Origin: Lachnoclostridium sp. An14 | Lineage (GTDB): Bacteria; Bacillota; Clostridia; Lachnospirales; Lachnospiraceae | DNA: 45,024 nt | Reading direction: 5' to 3' | Assembly (NCBI RefSeq): GCF_002160755.1 | Contig: NZ_NFLE01000033.1 | Coordinates: 1-45,024 of the forward strand | Shown here: positions 26,084 through 34,453 of the stretch, one piece after another | Numbering within the stretch: position 1 is the first letter of the stretch | Layout: each line of letters starts with the position of its first letter | Made by a program: the position numbers and the translations under genes | The notes under the pieces: generated by a model | Seen by the model: only the letters and a program-made list of their open reading frames with translations | What the model was told of the DNA's origin: nothing | Databases searched by the model: none

Positions 26084-26104
26084 ACCCTCCAGTTAGTGGA
26101 GGGT
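26084..26104 (-). terminator. Terminator-like hairpin downstream of the MerR gene
   Basis: The stem CCCTCC/GGAGGG with a 7-base loop is followed on the minus strand by GTTTATTGTTT. It abuts the terminal palindrome of dispersed repeat copy B and lies 105 bases past the MerR stop. Confidence 0.55.
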
Positions 26105-26208
26105 CAATAGGACGGAAAAATTTTTGTCGGATTTTTTTGTTTTATATCCGCGCATTTGTTTTGGCGCTTTGTTTTGATGGGCTGTTTTGACGGTTCGTTC
26201 CTGCCGTT

Positions 26209-27039
26209 TTACATTTCTTTCACTGGCAGCTGAAGTTCCGTGATGTATTTGTCCGTGTCGTTGGTGAAACCGGAGTCGATGAGGGTGATTTCCACGGAAT
26301 CCCCCCGGCATTTTAAGCCCTGGTTTTCCATGAAATCCAGCATCCTTTCATAGTAATGACCGGCGTTTTTGTGGGTGCCGGAGTAGCGGACGGTGATCCA
26401 GTCGCTCTCCTCCAAGTATTCCTCCTTGCCGTGGTAGCCGTCCTCCTGCTCCAACAGCACAAAAATCTGGGAAAAGCCGGTAAACTGGCGGCGCAGAATC
26501 CGTTCCCGCGGGATAGAAACCCCCACCTTTCCCAGAAACATGGCGGCTTTCAGCTCACTGCTACGCTCCAGCTCCCGGATGGGGTATTCCAGATCCTCCT
26601 CCAGGGAAATGTCCCGGCGCAGAAAGGCCACCGGGCGCCTGGGGAGGTGTTTCACCTGGATTTCCTCCAGACGGGACTCCAGGGCGTCGGAGAGCTGGCT
26701 GATTCTCCGCTGTAATTTTCTGGAAATCTGTTCCAGCCGTTCCTGCTGCAGCCGGGTCTCCTCCTGCTGCTCCTTTAGCAGGGCCATCAGGGTGTCTGTG
26801 TCCTTATTTTCAAAGAAACGGAGGATCCGCTCGATGGGCATATCCAGGGCGCGGAGGTATTTGATGGCGTTTAAGCGCTCAAACTGCTTGGTGGAATAGT
26901 AGCGGTAGCCGGTGGTTTCATCCGTCCGCTCCGGTTTCAGCAGGCCGGCCCCGTCGTAATAGCGCAGCGTGCGGATATTGATGTCGAAAAGCTTTGCAAT
27001 CTCGCCGATGGTGAAAAGCTCTTGCCGGTCAGATTTCAC
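26209..27039 (-). CDS. MerR-family transcriptional regulator with GyrI-like effector domain
   Basis: The 276 residues start with a MerR winged helix (about 9-75, FTIGEIAKLFDINIRTLRYY), followed by a long dimerisation coiled coil (about 85-122) and a C-terminal GyrI-like/BmrR-type effector domain. Such proteins usually sense drugs or other small molecules and activate efflux genes. It starts at GTG 27039, after GGAGGAGACCG, inside the last codons of the phosphatase gene (11-base overlap), so the pair is coupled. Confidence 0.88.
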   Translation of the reverse strand: MKSDRQELFTIGEIAKLFDINIRTLRYYDGAGLLKPERTDETTGYRYYSTKQFERLNAIKYLRALDMPIERILRFFENKDTDTLMALLKEQQEETRLQQERLEQISRKLQRRISQLSDALESRLEEIQVKHLPRRPVAFLRRDISLEEDLEYPIRELERSSELKAAMFLGKVGVSIPRERILRRQFTGFSQIFVLLEQEDGYHGKEEYLEESDWITVRYSGTHKNAGHYYERMLDFMENQGLKCRGDSVEITLIDSGFTNDTDKYITELQLPVKEM

Positions 27040-27493
27040 CGGTCTCCTCCAAATGGGCCAGAAATGCCTCGCAACCTTCCACTACGTCGTCGTAGGTCAC
27101 GTCGAAATTGCCGGTGTACCAGGGGTCGGCGATGTCCCTGGGACGGTCGGAGAAATCTAACAGACGGTGAACCTTGTGCTCCGGGTCGTTTTTCAGAATC
27201 CGCATCATGTTAGTGAGGTTCCAGCTCTCCATGCCCAGAAGATAGTCGTACTGGTCATAGTCGCTTTTCTTTAACTGCACCGCCCGTTTCCCGTCGGTGC
27301 TGATCCCGTGCTCCCGCAACTTCTCCCTGGTCCCCCGGTGAACCGGGTTGCCGATCTCCTCCGTGCTGGTGGCGGCGGAGGCAACGAATAAACGATCCCC
27401 CAGGCCGCGGCGGGCGGCCATATCGCGGAGGACGAATTCGGCCATGGGGGAGCGGCAGATGTTGCCGTGGCAGATAAATAGTATTTTAATCAT
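27029..27493 (-). CDS. Low-molecular-weight protein-tyrosine phosphatase
   Basis: The 154-residue protein has the active-site loop C8-HGNIC-R14-S near the N terminus and the acid DPWYTG (D123), both standard for this family. It hydrolyses phosphotyrosine in proteins or arsenate-like oxyanions in related enzymes; the YTGNF following DPW fits a tyrosine phosphatase. It is the first gene of a two-gene unit with the MerR regulator. The DNA just upstream begins the region of foreign remnants. Confidence 0.93.
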   Translation of the reverse strand: MIKILFICHGNICRSPMAEFVLRDMAARRGLGDRLFVASAATSTEEIGNPVHRGTREKLREHGISTDGKRAVQLKKSDYDQYDYLLGMESWNLTNMMRILKNDPEHKVHRLLDFSDRPRDIADPWYTGNFDVTYDDVVEGCEAFLAHLEETGEI

Positions 27494-27609
27494 ATCTCTT
27501 ATATCCCTTCATAAGCCTTCAAACCTTGATTTTATGGGCTTTTCGGCGCTTTTTTCGATTTTTCTGTTTTGCCCTAAACTCACGCAATTCTATATAAATC
27601 TACGCAAAT

Positions 27610-27780
27610 TCACGGGCAAATGGTGTAGTTTTTGCATTCACGACAATGTTCAGGTTTCCCTTTATCACTATTCAAACACCCAGCACAAGGGTTTTTATGG
27701 TAACAGTGCTTATAACAAACTTTACAATTCACTCCGCATGGAGCAAACATACTTATATTAATTTTTTCTGGCATTTTCAT
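27610..27780 (-). pseudogene. DUF3795-like zinc-cluster protein, 3'-truncated
   Basis: The minus strand reads MKMPEKINIS then MFAPCGVNCKVCYKHC and PCAGCL/PEHCRECK, the Cys-rich start of DUF3795 proteins. It ends at residue 56 in NYTICP-stop, where full-length members continue for another hundred residues or so. It has no good ribosome binding site. The break falls at TGGTGTAG (27620-27627), a sequence also found at 30984-31002, which suggests a recombination scar. Confidence 0.6.
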
Positions 27781-27865
27781 AGTTGCCTATTTCTTTCGGT
27801 AAATTCTTTTTGTCGCTGGCTTTATTATACTCTATTTCGTCACATAAGTATAGCTGTCTGCGGCG

Positions 27866-28069
27866 TTATCTTCCAAACTCATATTTGAAAATTGCGGTCA
27901 ATAGCGTTTCTGTGATGTAGTCCTCTGTGTCCCGGTCTACCCGTCCATCAACAAGAAAGTAATAACAGATAAGCCCCCGGTAATGCTGTAAAACAGTGTT
28001 GACTGCCTCCGGCTCGCCGCTGGTGGCTTTTATGATTGTTTCGTAGGGAAGAAGTCGGCTATTCCTCAT
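27866..28069 (-). CDS. Small HTH-type protein of conjugative-transposon origin
   Basis: This 67-residue protein (MRNSRLLPYETIIKATSGEP...) matches the small helix-turn-helix proteins that accompany a sigma factor in Tn916-like and related conjugative transposons. It starts inside the end of the sigma gene (11-base overlap), as in those elements. No other transfer gene is nearby, so this is a remnant pair. The name is by recall of the family pattern. Confidence 0.7.
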   Translation of the reverse strand: MRNSRLLPYETIIKATSGEPEAVNTVLQHYRGLICYYFLVDGRVDRDTEDYITETLLTAIFKYEFGR

Positions 28070-28505
28070 ACGCCATTTTCTCCATTTCCTCATAAAGCCG
28101 CTGTATAGACTTACGGATACGGCGGCCGGTCGCGCTGCAGCTGTGCCCGTATAGCTTGCCGATTTTCTCCTGTGAAATGCGGCGGTAAAAGGACAGGTAA
28201 AGCATTTCCTGTTTCTCAACCGGCAGACGGGAGAGGGCTTGTACCAGCAGGCCGTTGTTCAAGACAACCGTATCGCCGCAAAGGTTCAGTATGTATTCCT
28301 CGTCCGGCTCCGGGGCTTGAAAACATTTATCGTTCGTGCCTAAAGGGTGGTATTTTTCTTCTGTGAGGTATTCAAGGGATATTTCTCTTTTGTATTTGCG
28401 GTTCCTTGTTCTGACAGCAGTACACATAGCGTTGCGGATAACGACTTTACAAAAAGCGTGGAACGTGTACTCGATATGCTCTTTGTATTCTTCCGTACAG
28501 GTCAT
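28059..28505 (-). CDS. Sigma-70-like factor of conjugative-transposon type
   Basis: The 148 residues have a region-2-like N-terminal half (FHAFCKVVIRNAMCTAVRTRNRKYKRE) and a region-4-like helix-turn-helix (VEKQEMLYLSFYRRISQEKIGKLYGHSCSATGRRI). This is the type that regulates Tn916-like elements. The ATG at 28505 follows AAGGGGGA; the longer in-frame ORF crosses the hairpin-rich leader. The leader (28560-28680) has GC-rich hairpins such as GGGGCGACAGC/GCTGTCGCC-like arms. Confidence 0.78.
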   Translation of the reverse strand: MTCTEEYKEHIEYTFHAFCKVVIRNAMCTAVRTRNRKYKREISLEYLTEEKYHPLGTNDKCFQAPEPDEEYILNLCGDTVVLNNGLLVQALSRLPVEKQEMLYLSFYRRISQEKIGKLYGHSCSATGRRIRKSIQRLYEEMEKMAYEE

Positions 28506-28767
28506 GGAAATTCCCCCTTTCCTCAAAGGCTTGTGCATGGTTGACGGGCTGCGTTTATGATAAACAGGGGGCGGCAGCACTCTTTGCTGTCGCCCCTTGA
28601 TTACCCTCCTGCAAAGGCGGGCGGGGCTGTCAACGGCGGCGCGGTACGCGCCGTTCATCTTGACCGCCCTCTGGCTCGGCTGGCTTTGCCACTTAAAGAT
28701 TGCTGTAATTTGGGCTGGACTATGATATAATCAGAACAAGACAAAAGCGTATTTGCGAGGCGATAGC

Positions 28768-29676
28768 ATGGAAAACTTTAATGAAATTTTAAGTTCATAC
28801 ATAAGCCGGTTTGAATTAACAAATGGGCTTAATAAAACTGCCATTCCCTATATTTCTATCTTGTTCTGCAATCGACATAATTTTCTTTTGCCGGATATGG
28901 GAAATCCCTACATTCTCCTTGTGGTAGACGGAAATATGCGGCTTTACAATGAGAACGGATTTTGCGATTATTCTCCGGGACAATATTTTATTTCTGCCAT
29001 TGACAGCCCTCGGACAGCAGAAACTTTTTCTGCATTATCAGAAAATACGTTTGCCGCACTTCTGATAGAGTTCTCTTTGGACGATGTGATTTCCGTCATG
29101 CTGGATATTGACGGCGATTTGCCTGAAAAAATATTTGACGAAAACACATCTGAACCTGTATTTTCCTGTACTGATGAAAAAATTATAAATATCGTTGTGC
29201 GGCTCTTTTCCATGACTTCTTCGGAATTATCCTTTATGGGAAAGCATTTGAAAAAGGAATTGATATTTGACCTTATTACCGGGCTGCATGGAAAGCAGTT
29301 TATGCAAAACATTATCAATATTCAGCAGGCAGGAGATATTTATTACATCAATAGCTGGATTAAACAAAACTACAAAATTGATTTTTCGGTTGAGGATTTA
29401 GCAGAACAGGGCAATATGAGCCTGTCCAGCTTTCATCAAAAATTCAAAAGCGCCGTAGGCATGGGGCCATTACAATGTCAAAAGAAACTTCGCCTTATGG
29501 AAGCCCGCCGCCTTATGTTGGACAACTCGGCAAATGTAACGGACGCAGCTATGGAAGTCGGCTATGAAAGTGTGTCGCAATTTATCCGCGATTATCGACG
29601 TATGTTTGGCCGTTCCCCGCAAAAAGATGTTCAGGAAATAAAAGAGTGTATCGGGGCGCAGGCAAAGAAAACGTAA
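28768..29676 (+). CDS. AraC-family transcriptional regulator
   Basis: The 302-residue protein has an N-terminal AraC-type sensor (cupin-like, about 25-165) and a C-terminal double HTH (about 195-290). The second HTH region reads NVTDAAMEVGYESVSQFIRDYRRMFGRSP. The ATG at 28768 follows GCGAGGCG; a TTG five codons earlier is less likely. A TATAAT (about 28726-28731) lies upstream. It is convergent with the alcohol dehydrogenase, and AraC regulators of this group often control a neighbouring dehydrogenase. Confidence 0.92.
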   Translation: MENFNEILSSYISRFELTNGLNKTAIPYISILFCNRHNFLLPDMGNPYILLVVDGNMRLYNENGFCDYSPGQYFISAIDSPRTAETFSALSENTFAALLIEFSLDDVISVMLDIDGDLPEKIFDENTSEPVFSCTDEKIINIVVRLFSMTSSELSFMGKHLKKELIFDLITGLHGKQFMQNIINIQQAGDIYYINSWIKQNYKIDFSVEDLAEQGNMSLSSFHQKFKSAVGMGPLQCQKKLRLMEARRLMLDNSANVTDAAMEVGYESVSQFIRDYRRMFGRSPQKDVQEIKECIGAQAKKT

Positions 29677-29691
29677 TGCTCCGATACGGAA

Positions 29692-29723
29692 GAAAGGCGC
29701 AGTTTTTTGTAACTGTGCCTTTC
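29692..29723. terminator. Bidirectional terminator, AraC / alcohol dehydrogenase
   Basis: GAAAGGCGCAGTT (29692-29704) pairs with AACTGTGCCTTTC (29711-29723) around a short T-rich loop, between the two convergent genes. Flanking U or A tracts are poor, so the hairpin is clear but its efficiency is not. Confidence 0.6.
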
Positions 29724-29748
29724 TGTCCGTAGAGGGCAGATAACACAT

Positions 29749-30708
29749 TTATTTCTCCATACGCAGTACAGCGCGGAAATGTGTTTTTGCTGCCATCATT
29801 TTTTCGTATGCCTCTTTTGCCCGCTCCAACGGGAATACTTCAATCATAGGGCGAACATTGGTTAAAATGCTGAATCGGACAGCAGCCTCCATTTCCTTTA
29901 TGTCTGTGAAAGTACCCTTGACCGTATTGGGGCCATTCAGAAAATCCATAGCAGACCATTTGAGCGGATTATCGTCTACGGCGGCAATAATTAACTCTCC
30001 TCCAGTACCCAGCCCGCCCATAAGTGAGGAAATGACATCTGCATTAGGAGCAGTTGCAAGGATAACTTTTGCGCCTCCCAAAGCCTGCAAGGTTTCAGCG
30101 GCATTTTCCTTTTCACTGTCGATATAATGATGTGCGCCCAGTTCTCTTGCAAGCTGTTCCTTATCCTTGCCGCGGGAGATAGCCACTACCTCATATCCGG
30201 CTTTTTTCGCATACTGTATTGCAAGGTGTCCTAATCCTCCGACGCCGGATATTGCTACTAAATCGCCGGGTCTTGCGCTGCTGTTATGAAGTGCGCTGAA
30301 TGTTGTTTCTCCTGCACAAAGCAGCGGGGCGGCTTCTTCGGCGGTAATTTCGTCGGGAATGGCAATCAGCCCATCCTCGTAAGCTACCATATACTCTGCA
30401 TAGCCGCCGTCCGTTGTAAGTGCGGTTGTATGTCCATGCCCGCCATGCCAGCCGATTCCCACACGCTGGCCTACTTTCCACTGGCTGACTTCCTCGCCTA
30501 GCTTGTCTACAATCCCGACTACCTCATGTCCGGGAATACGGGGATATGAGGACGCCGCGCCCTCAATTACTTTGGAATCGCCATGACAGATACCGCACGC
30601 CTCAACTTTCAAAAGCACCTGTCCTTTTCCCGGCTGAGGAATAGGGATTTCCACTAATGTCATAGGCTCGCCTTTTGCTGCTACCTGTATTGCTCGCATT
30701 GTTGCCAT
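29749..30708 (-). CDS. Zinc-dependent alcohol dehydrogenase lacking the structural-zinc loop
   Basis: This is an MDR-family alcohol dehydrogenase of 319 residues, about 20 fewer than usual. The catalytic zinc ligands C41 (GICHGD), H61-E62 and C131 are present, as is the NAD(P) motif GVGGLG (155-160). The GWHGGH segment (86-91) runs straight into GHTTALTTDGGYAEY; the four-cysteine structural-zinc lobe normally found there is missing. The reading frame is intact, so it is either an in-frame deletion or a divergent subgroup. The ATG has an AGGAGG site. Confidence 0.88.
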   Translation of the reverse strand: MATMRAIQVAAKGEPMTLVEIPIPQPGKGQVLLKVEACGICHGDSKVIEGAASSYPRIPGHEVVGIVDKLGEEVSQWKVGQRVGIGWHGGHGHTTALTTDGGYAEYMVAYEDGLIAIPDEITAEEAAPLLCAGETTFSALHNSSARPGDLVAISGVGGLGHLAIQYAKKAGYEVVAISRGKDKEQLARELGAHHYIDSEKENAAETLQALGGAKVILATAPNADVISSLMGGLGTGGELIIAAVDDNPLKWSAMDFLNGPNTVKGTFTDIKEMEAAVRFSILTNVRPMIEVFPLERAKEAYEKMMAAKTHFRAVLRMEK

Positions 30709-31295
30709 TGTCTTTACCTCCTGTTTGGTTGTTTAATCCCATTTTACAGAAATGACCGTCAAAATACTTGCCTGTTCCTACGAAAAAATTGCTTGATTCT
30801 CTTTGTGGAATACGGAATAATGGGGTGGCGTCTATCAAACCTTTTTGTGTTAATTTGTGTCACATGAGCATTTACTCAAGATTCATATCCACTGCATGAA
30901 ACAAGCGGCAATACTCCTACTTAGGAATACCACCGCTTGCGTTTTCGTCTATTAAAATTTGTCACATCAAGGTTCTTTCTAAAATGGTGTAGTAGTGGTG
31001 TAGTAAACGCCGTTTTTCTCCGTGAAACCATTGATTTTACTGGCTTTTCCGGGACTTTTCAAGATACTGCCGTGGCATACCATGAGCACAGAAATTGAGC
31101 TTTTCCCTTTATTTTCATCGCTTTTCACTAAATTTTCATTCAATTTTTTATTCATTTTTCACAAAACCAACTTTCCTTTTGTTAAACTTTCTTTTCGTAC
31201 ATCATGAGGCGGCAAACTACTATGGGAGTATTTCAAATCCCCTAAACAGTTATTGTAATTCCATTTAGGGGATTCGTTATCTACCACACAGTTTC
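30709..31295. other. Gene-free stretch between alcohol dehydrogenase and prophage remnant
   Basis: I see no gene here. It holds AAGCGG/CCGCTT arms (about 30902-30938), a doubled TGGTGTAG (30984-31002), a 36-base stretch (31025-31060) similar to 27521-27556, and the hairpin at 31236-31274. The left prophage junction may lie in this stretch, but I could not place an attachment site. Confidence 0.5.
31236..31274 (-). terminator. Hairpin downstream of the recombinase remnant
   Basis: AATCCCCTAAA (31236-31246) and TTTAGGGGATT (31264-31274) form an 11-base perfect stem, 22 bases past the recombinase stop. Only a short T stretch follows on the minus strand. Confidence 0.5.
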
Positions 31296-32375
31296 TTATC
31301 CTGCGTCTACACGTTCTATTCCAGAGTCCAATTCTCTATAAATTTCCCACTCTTTTTTTCTTCCAGGCTCTGTTCTGTGGCCCAAGTATCCTAACTCTTT
31401 AAATCTCTGTATTCTGAAATGTATGGTGGTTCTGCTCAGGCCTGTCAACTCCGCCAATTCCTGTATCTGAATTTTGCTGTTTTCCTTGATTGCATTATAT
31501 ATGATTTCATTGGTTTTATCCAGTGCATTTCTCTTATATTTCATATCTTCTTTGGCAATCATGTAAACCAACCTTGAGGAAGATTCCAACTCCTTCAGCA
31601 GTTCATGGTTTTCTACACTCAGCACCTTATCCATATGAAATGTTATCTCAAATCTATCCGTATAGACATATATTTTATCTATGTACTCCAAAATAGAACT
31701 GATGGTGGCCTCCTCCAATGTTTCTTCATTTAACGCAGCCTCTATATCCCTTATTCTATCTTCTAATGTCTTGACTTTGTCCCCTTTGCCTTTCATACCG
31801 GACAACTGGCTATCCCACTCCATTCGCTCCTCTTCATATCGTTTCACCATATCTTTATAGGTTTCTTTACTAATAACCCCGTCCAACATATTTTCTGTAA
31901 GGTTACGGATTGTTTCATTTAACCGTTCTATCTCATATTCTATGTTTTCAATTTCTTTCTGCATAGTATCATCTTTTTTACAACGTTCAATACTTTCCTT
32001 TAAAAGTCCTATTGTATCTCCTATCAGTTGATTATCACTTCCAAAGTATTCACATTTTATGTCATTCAATACCTTATAAACAGTTTCCTGTTTAATCGTA
32101 ATGTTATCACAGCCTTCTTCCGAAAATCTTACACTAGTACGGTTACTCACCCAAGGCTTATATTGGTTAGGAGTTTTTCTCCCAAACTCCCTGTATCTTG
32201 CACACATCCAATCATATATCCGGTCACCACCAGATAATTTCCTTACCTGTCGTGTATATACAGAACCACACTCTCCACAAATTATTTTGCCACTTAATAC
32301 GGAGCAATTCTTAAAATAATCTCTTGTTTTCACTGATTCTACTCGTTTAAAAGAACGCTCATCAAGAATATGCAT
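31296..32375 (-). pseudogene. Large serine recombinase, C-terminal part only, with winged-helix tail
   Basis: The 359 residues contain the recombinase zinc ribbon (C33-x2-C36 and later Cys near C58), then a long coiled coil (about 120-200), as in large serine integrases. The N-terminal catalytic resolvase domain and most of the recombinase domain are absent. An extra C-terminal winged helix, IQIQELAELTGLSRTTIHF (about 302-320), follows the coiled coil. The gene starts right after the major tail terminator, so a deletion joined the tail module to the integrase. It keeps an AAGGGAGA site and might still be translated, but cannot catalyse recombination. Confidence 0.8.
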
Positions 32376-32384
32376 AGTCTCCCT

Positions 32385-32424
32385 TCAAAAAATCTGGAGC
32401 TAAAGCATCAGCCTCAGCTCCATT
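32385..32424 (-). terminator. Terminator-like hairpin after the major tail gene
   Basis: On the minus strand GGAGCT and AGCTCC close a loop containing GAGGCTGATGCTTT, followed by AGATTTTTT. It begins a few bases past the tail-protein stop. The deletion junction with the recombinase remnant must lie just beyond it. Confidence 0.65.
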
Positions 32425-32428
32425 TACC

Positions 32429-33019
32429 TTACACTGTCTCAGTATCCGTATTCACACCGGTAAAAGACGGCATATAAACTGCCTTGTACCAATCGGTATA
32501 AACAGAAGTATCTGTCTCATTTCCAGTCTTTGCCTTCACCACTCCGGAAGGAAGCGGTGTTGCCTTAATCGTAAGTGTTTCCGTCTGCACTTCCTTGGAA
32601 TCCTCATTGGTCTTACCCTCGATACCAGGCCTTGATGCCGAGCAGTTATAAAGTACATGTCTGATATGCTTCACATCGCCATCAAACTCGAAAAGCAATG
32701 CAAACGCATTCAGCTCGGAATTCGCATCCTCAATCAGAACCTTATTATCATCCAGAGATTCATTCAGAGCAGATACCCTGAAATCTTCCGGAATGATTGC
32801 AAGCTCCAAATCTCCATCGTAGCCCATGTTGTTATTGATCACGTAATAAGCCACACCATCTGCATAAAAATTCTCTGGTTCCCCATTGGCATCCAAAGAA
32901 ATTGATACCGCACCAGGCAAAGCCACAGGAGTATCAAAAGAAATCACTCCCTCTTCATCCACCTTAAGCATTGCATAGTGTGCATTCTTAAGATTGTATT
33001 TGACTTTATTTTTAGCCAT
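32429..33019 (-). CDS. Phage major tail protein (phi13-like)
   Basis: The 196-residue protein begins KVKYNLKNAHYAMLKVDEEG, continues with DGVAYYVINNNMGYDGDLELA, and resembles the phi13-family major tail proteins that form the tube of siphophages. It follows the tail-completion gene with an 8-base overlap. The chaperone and tape-measure genes that should come next are missing. Confidence 0.85.
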   Translation of the reverse strand: MAKNKVKYNLKNAHYAMLKVDEEGVISFDTPVALPGAVSISLDANGEPENFYADGVAYYVINNNMGYDGDLELAIIPEDFRVSALNESLDDNKVLIEDANSELNAFALLFEFDGDVKHIRHVLYNCSASRPGIEGKTNEDSKEVQTETLTIKATPLPSGVVKAKTGNETDTSVYTDWYKAVYMPSFTGVNTDTETV

Positions 33020-33347
33020 CGTTCAAACCCTCCATTTCAAAAATATATAGGACTTCATAAAGCTTTTCGCTTTCAATCCATGTTTCAGATTTGTTATAGA
33101 AAATATCATGAGAATCAAAGCTGTCCTCGACCCTCTTCTCCAGATCCAAAGCCTTAAAATCCGTGTACAGTTCTATATGAACCTCATTTACCTTGAAATA
33201 CACCTTCCCATCTGCAGCAAAGTTATTGCTGCCGGGTAAGAGATAGCAGATAAAGGGTGGCTTAGGACTTTCCCCTTCTGCAAAGTGGTCATACGCAAAA
33301 GGTATCTTTATCTCCTGCAGCATTTCCACTAACTTTTCCATTGTCAT
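33012..33347 (-). CDS. Phage tail terminator/completion-like protein
   Basis: The 111-residue protein (KLVEMLQEIKIPFAYDHF; ICYLLPGSNNFAADGKVYF) sits in the slot between the HK97 gp10-like gene and the major tail gene, where siphophages encode a tail terminator or tail completion protein. It overlaps the upstream gene by 4 bases. Identification rests on position and on the PFAYDHFAEGES-type start common in this family. Confidence 0.75.
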   Translation of the reverse strand: MTMEKLVEMLQEIKIPFAYDHFAEGESPKPPFICYLLPGSNNFAADGKVYFKVNEVHIELYTDFKALDLEKRVEDSFDSHDIFYNKSETWIESEKLYEVLYIFEMEGLNDG

Positions 33348-33724
33348 TTCAACGCCGCCTCCACTTCTCTTTCCAAAAGTTCAGCTGCAGCTTCCTCTGC
33401 CGGAGCAATATGCGGAAATGCTCTCGTTCTGCCGCCACCCCGTTTGGCATGACCAAATCCTAAAAGATGTGCCAGCTGGTAATGGTTCTTGGAATGTACT
33501 GTCACTTCCATCGCATTGGCACTTTCCTTTGTGGTTTTCACCGTCCAGCTTTTCTTATACTGACCGGTATCCACAGGTGCTCCTGCCTGCACATCACTTT
33601 TTGCTTTCCTGCCTGCCTTTTTCACAGCGGCTTTCATATCCTCTGTCGCAAGGTCTGCATATTCCTGCAAACCTTCCATGATGACATGTGCCATCTCATC
33701 CACCCTGCATCTGTCCCTGGTCAT
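33344..33724 (-). CDS. HK97 gp10-like head-tail protein
   Basis: The 126 residues include KAKSDVQAGAPVDTGQYKKS, the PVDTG-based signature of HK97 gp10 family proteins, and a HLLGFGHAKRGGGRTRAFPHI segment. These proteins connect the head to the tail. The ATG follows GGCGGTAAAG, two bases after the stop of the head closure gene. Confidence 0.88.
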   Translation of the reverse strand: MTRDRCRVDEMAHVIMEGLQEYADLATEDMKAAVKKAGRKAKSDVQAGAPVDTGQYKKSWTVKTTKESANAMEVTVHSKNHYQLAHLLGFGHAKRGGGRTRAFPHIAPAEEAAAELLEREVEAALK

Positions 33725-33726
33725 CT

Positions 33727-34068
33727 TTACCGCCTCACTTTCCTACAGCTGAATTTCAGACTTTTCTTCTTAAAATTCATATGATTCACATTTGTAATAT
33801 CATAAATCTCTCCATGAAAAATCAACCTGTGCGTAGTAGAACCAATCTCGGATGCTTTCTTACAATAACGAATAATTACCGTCATTCCCACATCCTCCAC
33901 AAGGGTTCCTGCCTCTTCTTTTTCCTTGGAGCTTGCCAGACCTTCACCGCCAATCGTTGCCGAACAACTGTAGAAATCAACCCAAGCATTCTTATGATTG
34001 CCGATTGCATCTACCACTAGTTCATTCTTCTGGAAGGTTACCTTCTCATTCAAAAGTCCAATGTTCAT
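33727..34068 (-). CDS. Phage head closure (head-tail adaptor) protein
   Basis: This is a 113-residue protein beginning MNIGLLNEKVTFQKNE, a typical start of SPP1 gp16-like head closure proteins, with GNHKNAWVDFYSCSATIGGE. I chose the ATG at 34068 after AGGAGG; the two codons before it lie on the site itself. Confidence 0.82.
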   Translation of the reverse strand: MNIGLLNEKVTFQKNELVVDAIGNHKNAWVDFYSCSATIGGEGLASSKEKEEAGTLVEDVGMTVIIRYCKKASEIGSTTHRLIFHGEIYDITNVNHMNFKKKSLKFSCRKVRR

Positions 34069-34077
34069 CAGCACCTC

Positions 34078-34350
34078 CTAAAATCCCGGTTCTCTTACAC
34101 CAAACAAAAGCGACCTCAACGATAAAGTAAGAGCATGATGGTCAGCCTCTTCCCTGTGCTCATACAGGTAAGCTACTGCATACATCATCGCAATCTTACT
34201 TACCTTCTGTTTCTCAAATGCTTCCTCAGAAAGTCTTGCGATGTCCACACACAACTGCTGACTTTGAGCAATGATGCCGGAAAGCAGCGCGTCATCATCC
34301 TCAAAGTCCACCCTGAGATAATTCTTCATTTCTTCTAATGTCACTACCAT
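34078..34350 (-). CDS. Phage head-tail connector (gp6-like)
   Basis: The 90-residue protein MVVTLEEMKNYLRVDFEDDDALL has the short helical pattern of HK97 gp6-like DNA packaging/connector proteins. The ATG at 34350 lies 6 bases after GAGGTG. The 94 bases between it and the capsid stop show no convincing gene. Confidence 0.85.
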   Translation of the reverse strand: MVVTLEEMKNYLRVDFEDDDALLSGIIAQSQQLCVDIARLSEEAFEKQKVSKIAMMYAVAYLYEHREEADHHALTLSLRSLLFGVREPGF

Positions 34351-34453
34351 CCACATCACCTCGTATAAATAGCCTTGCCTTTCTCACACTATCCGCAAAC
34401 AGTAAGCTTTCATGGTCATCCGAAGATATCCACGGGCCTGGCATTAATCATTT

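Noticed and set aside
34360-34444. Possible small ORF between capsid and connector genes
   Set aside because: It has no ribosome binding site, overlaps the connector start in another frame and resembles no phage protein I know.
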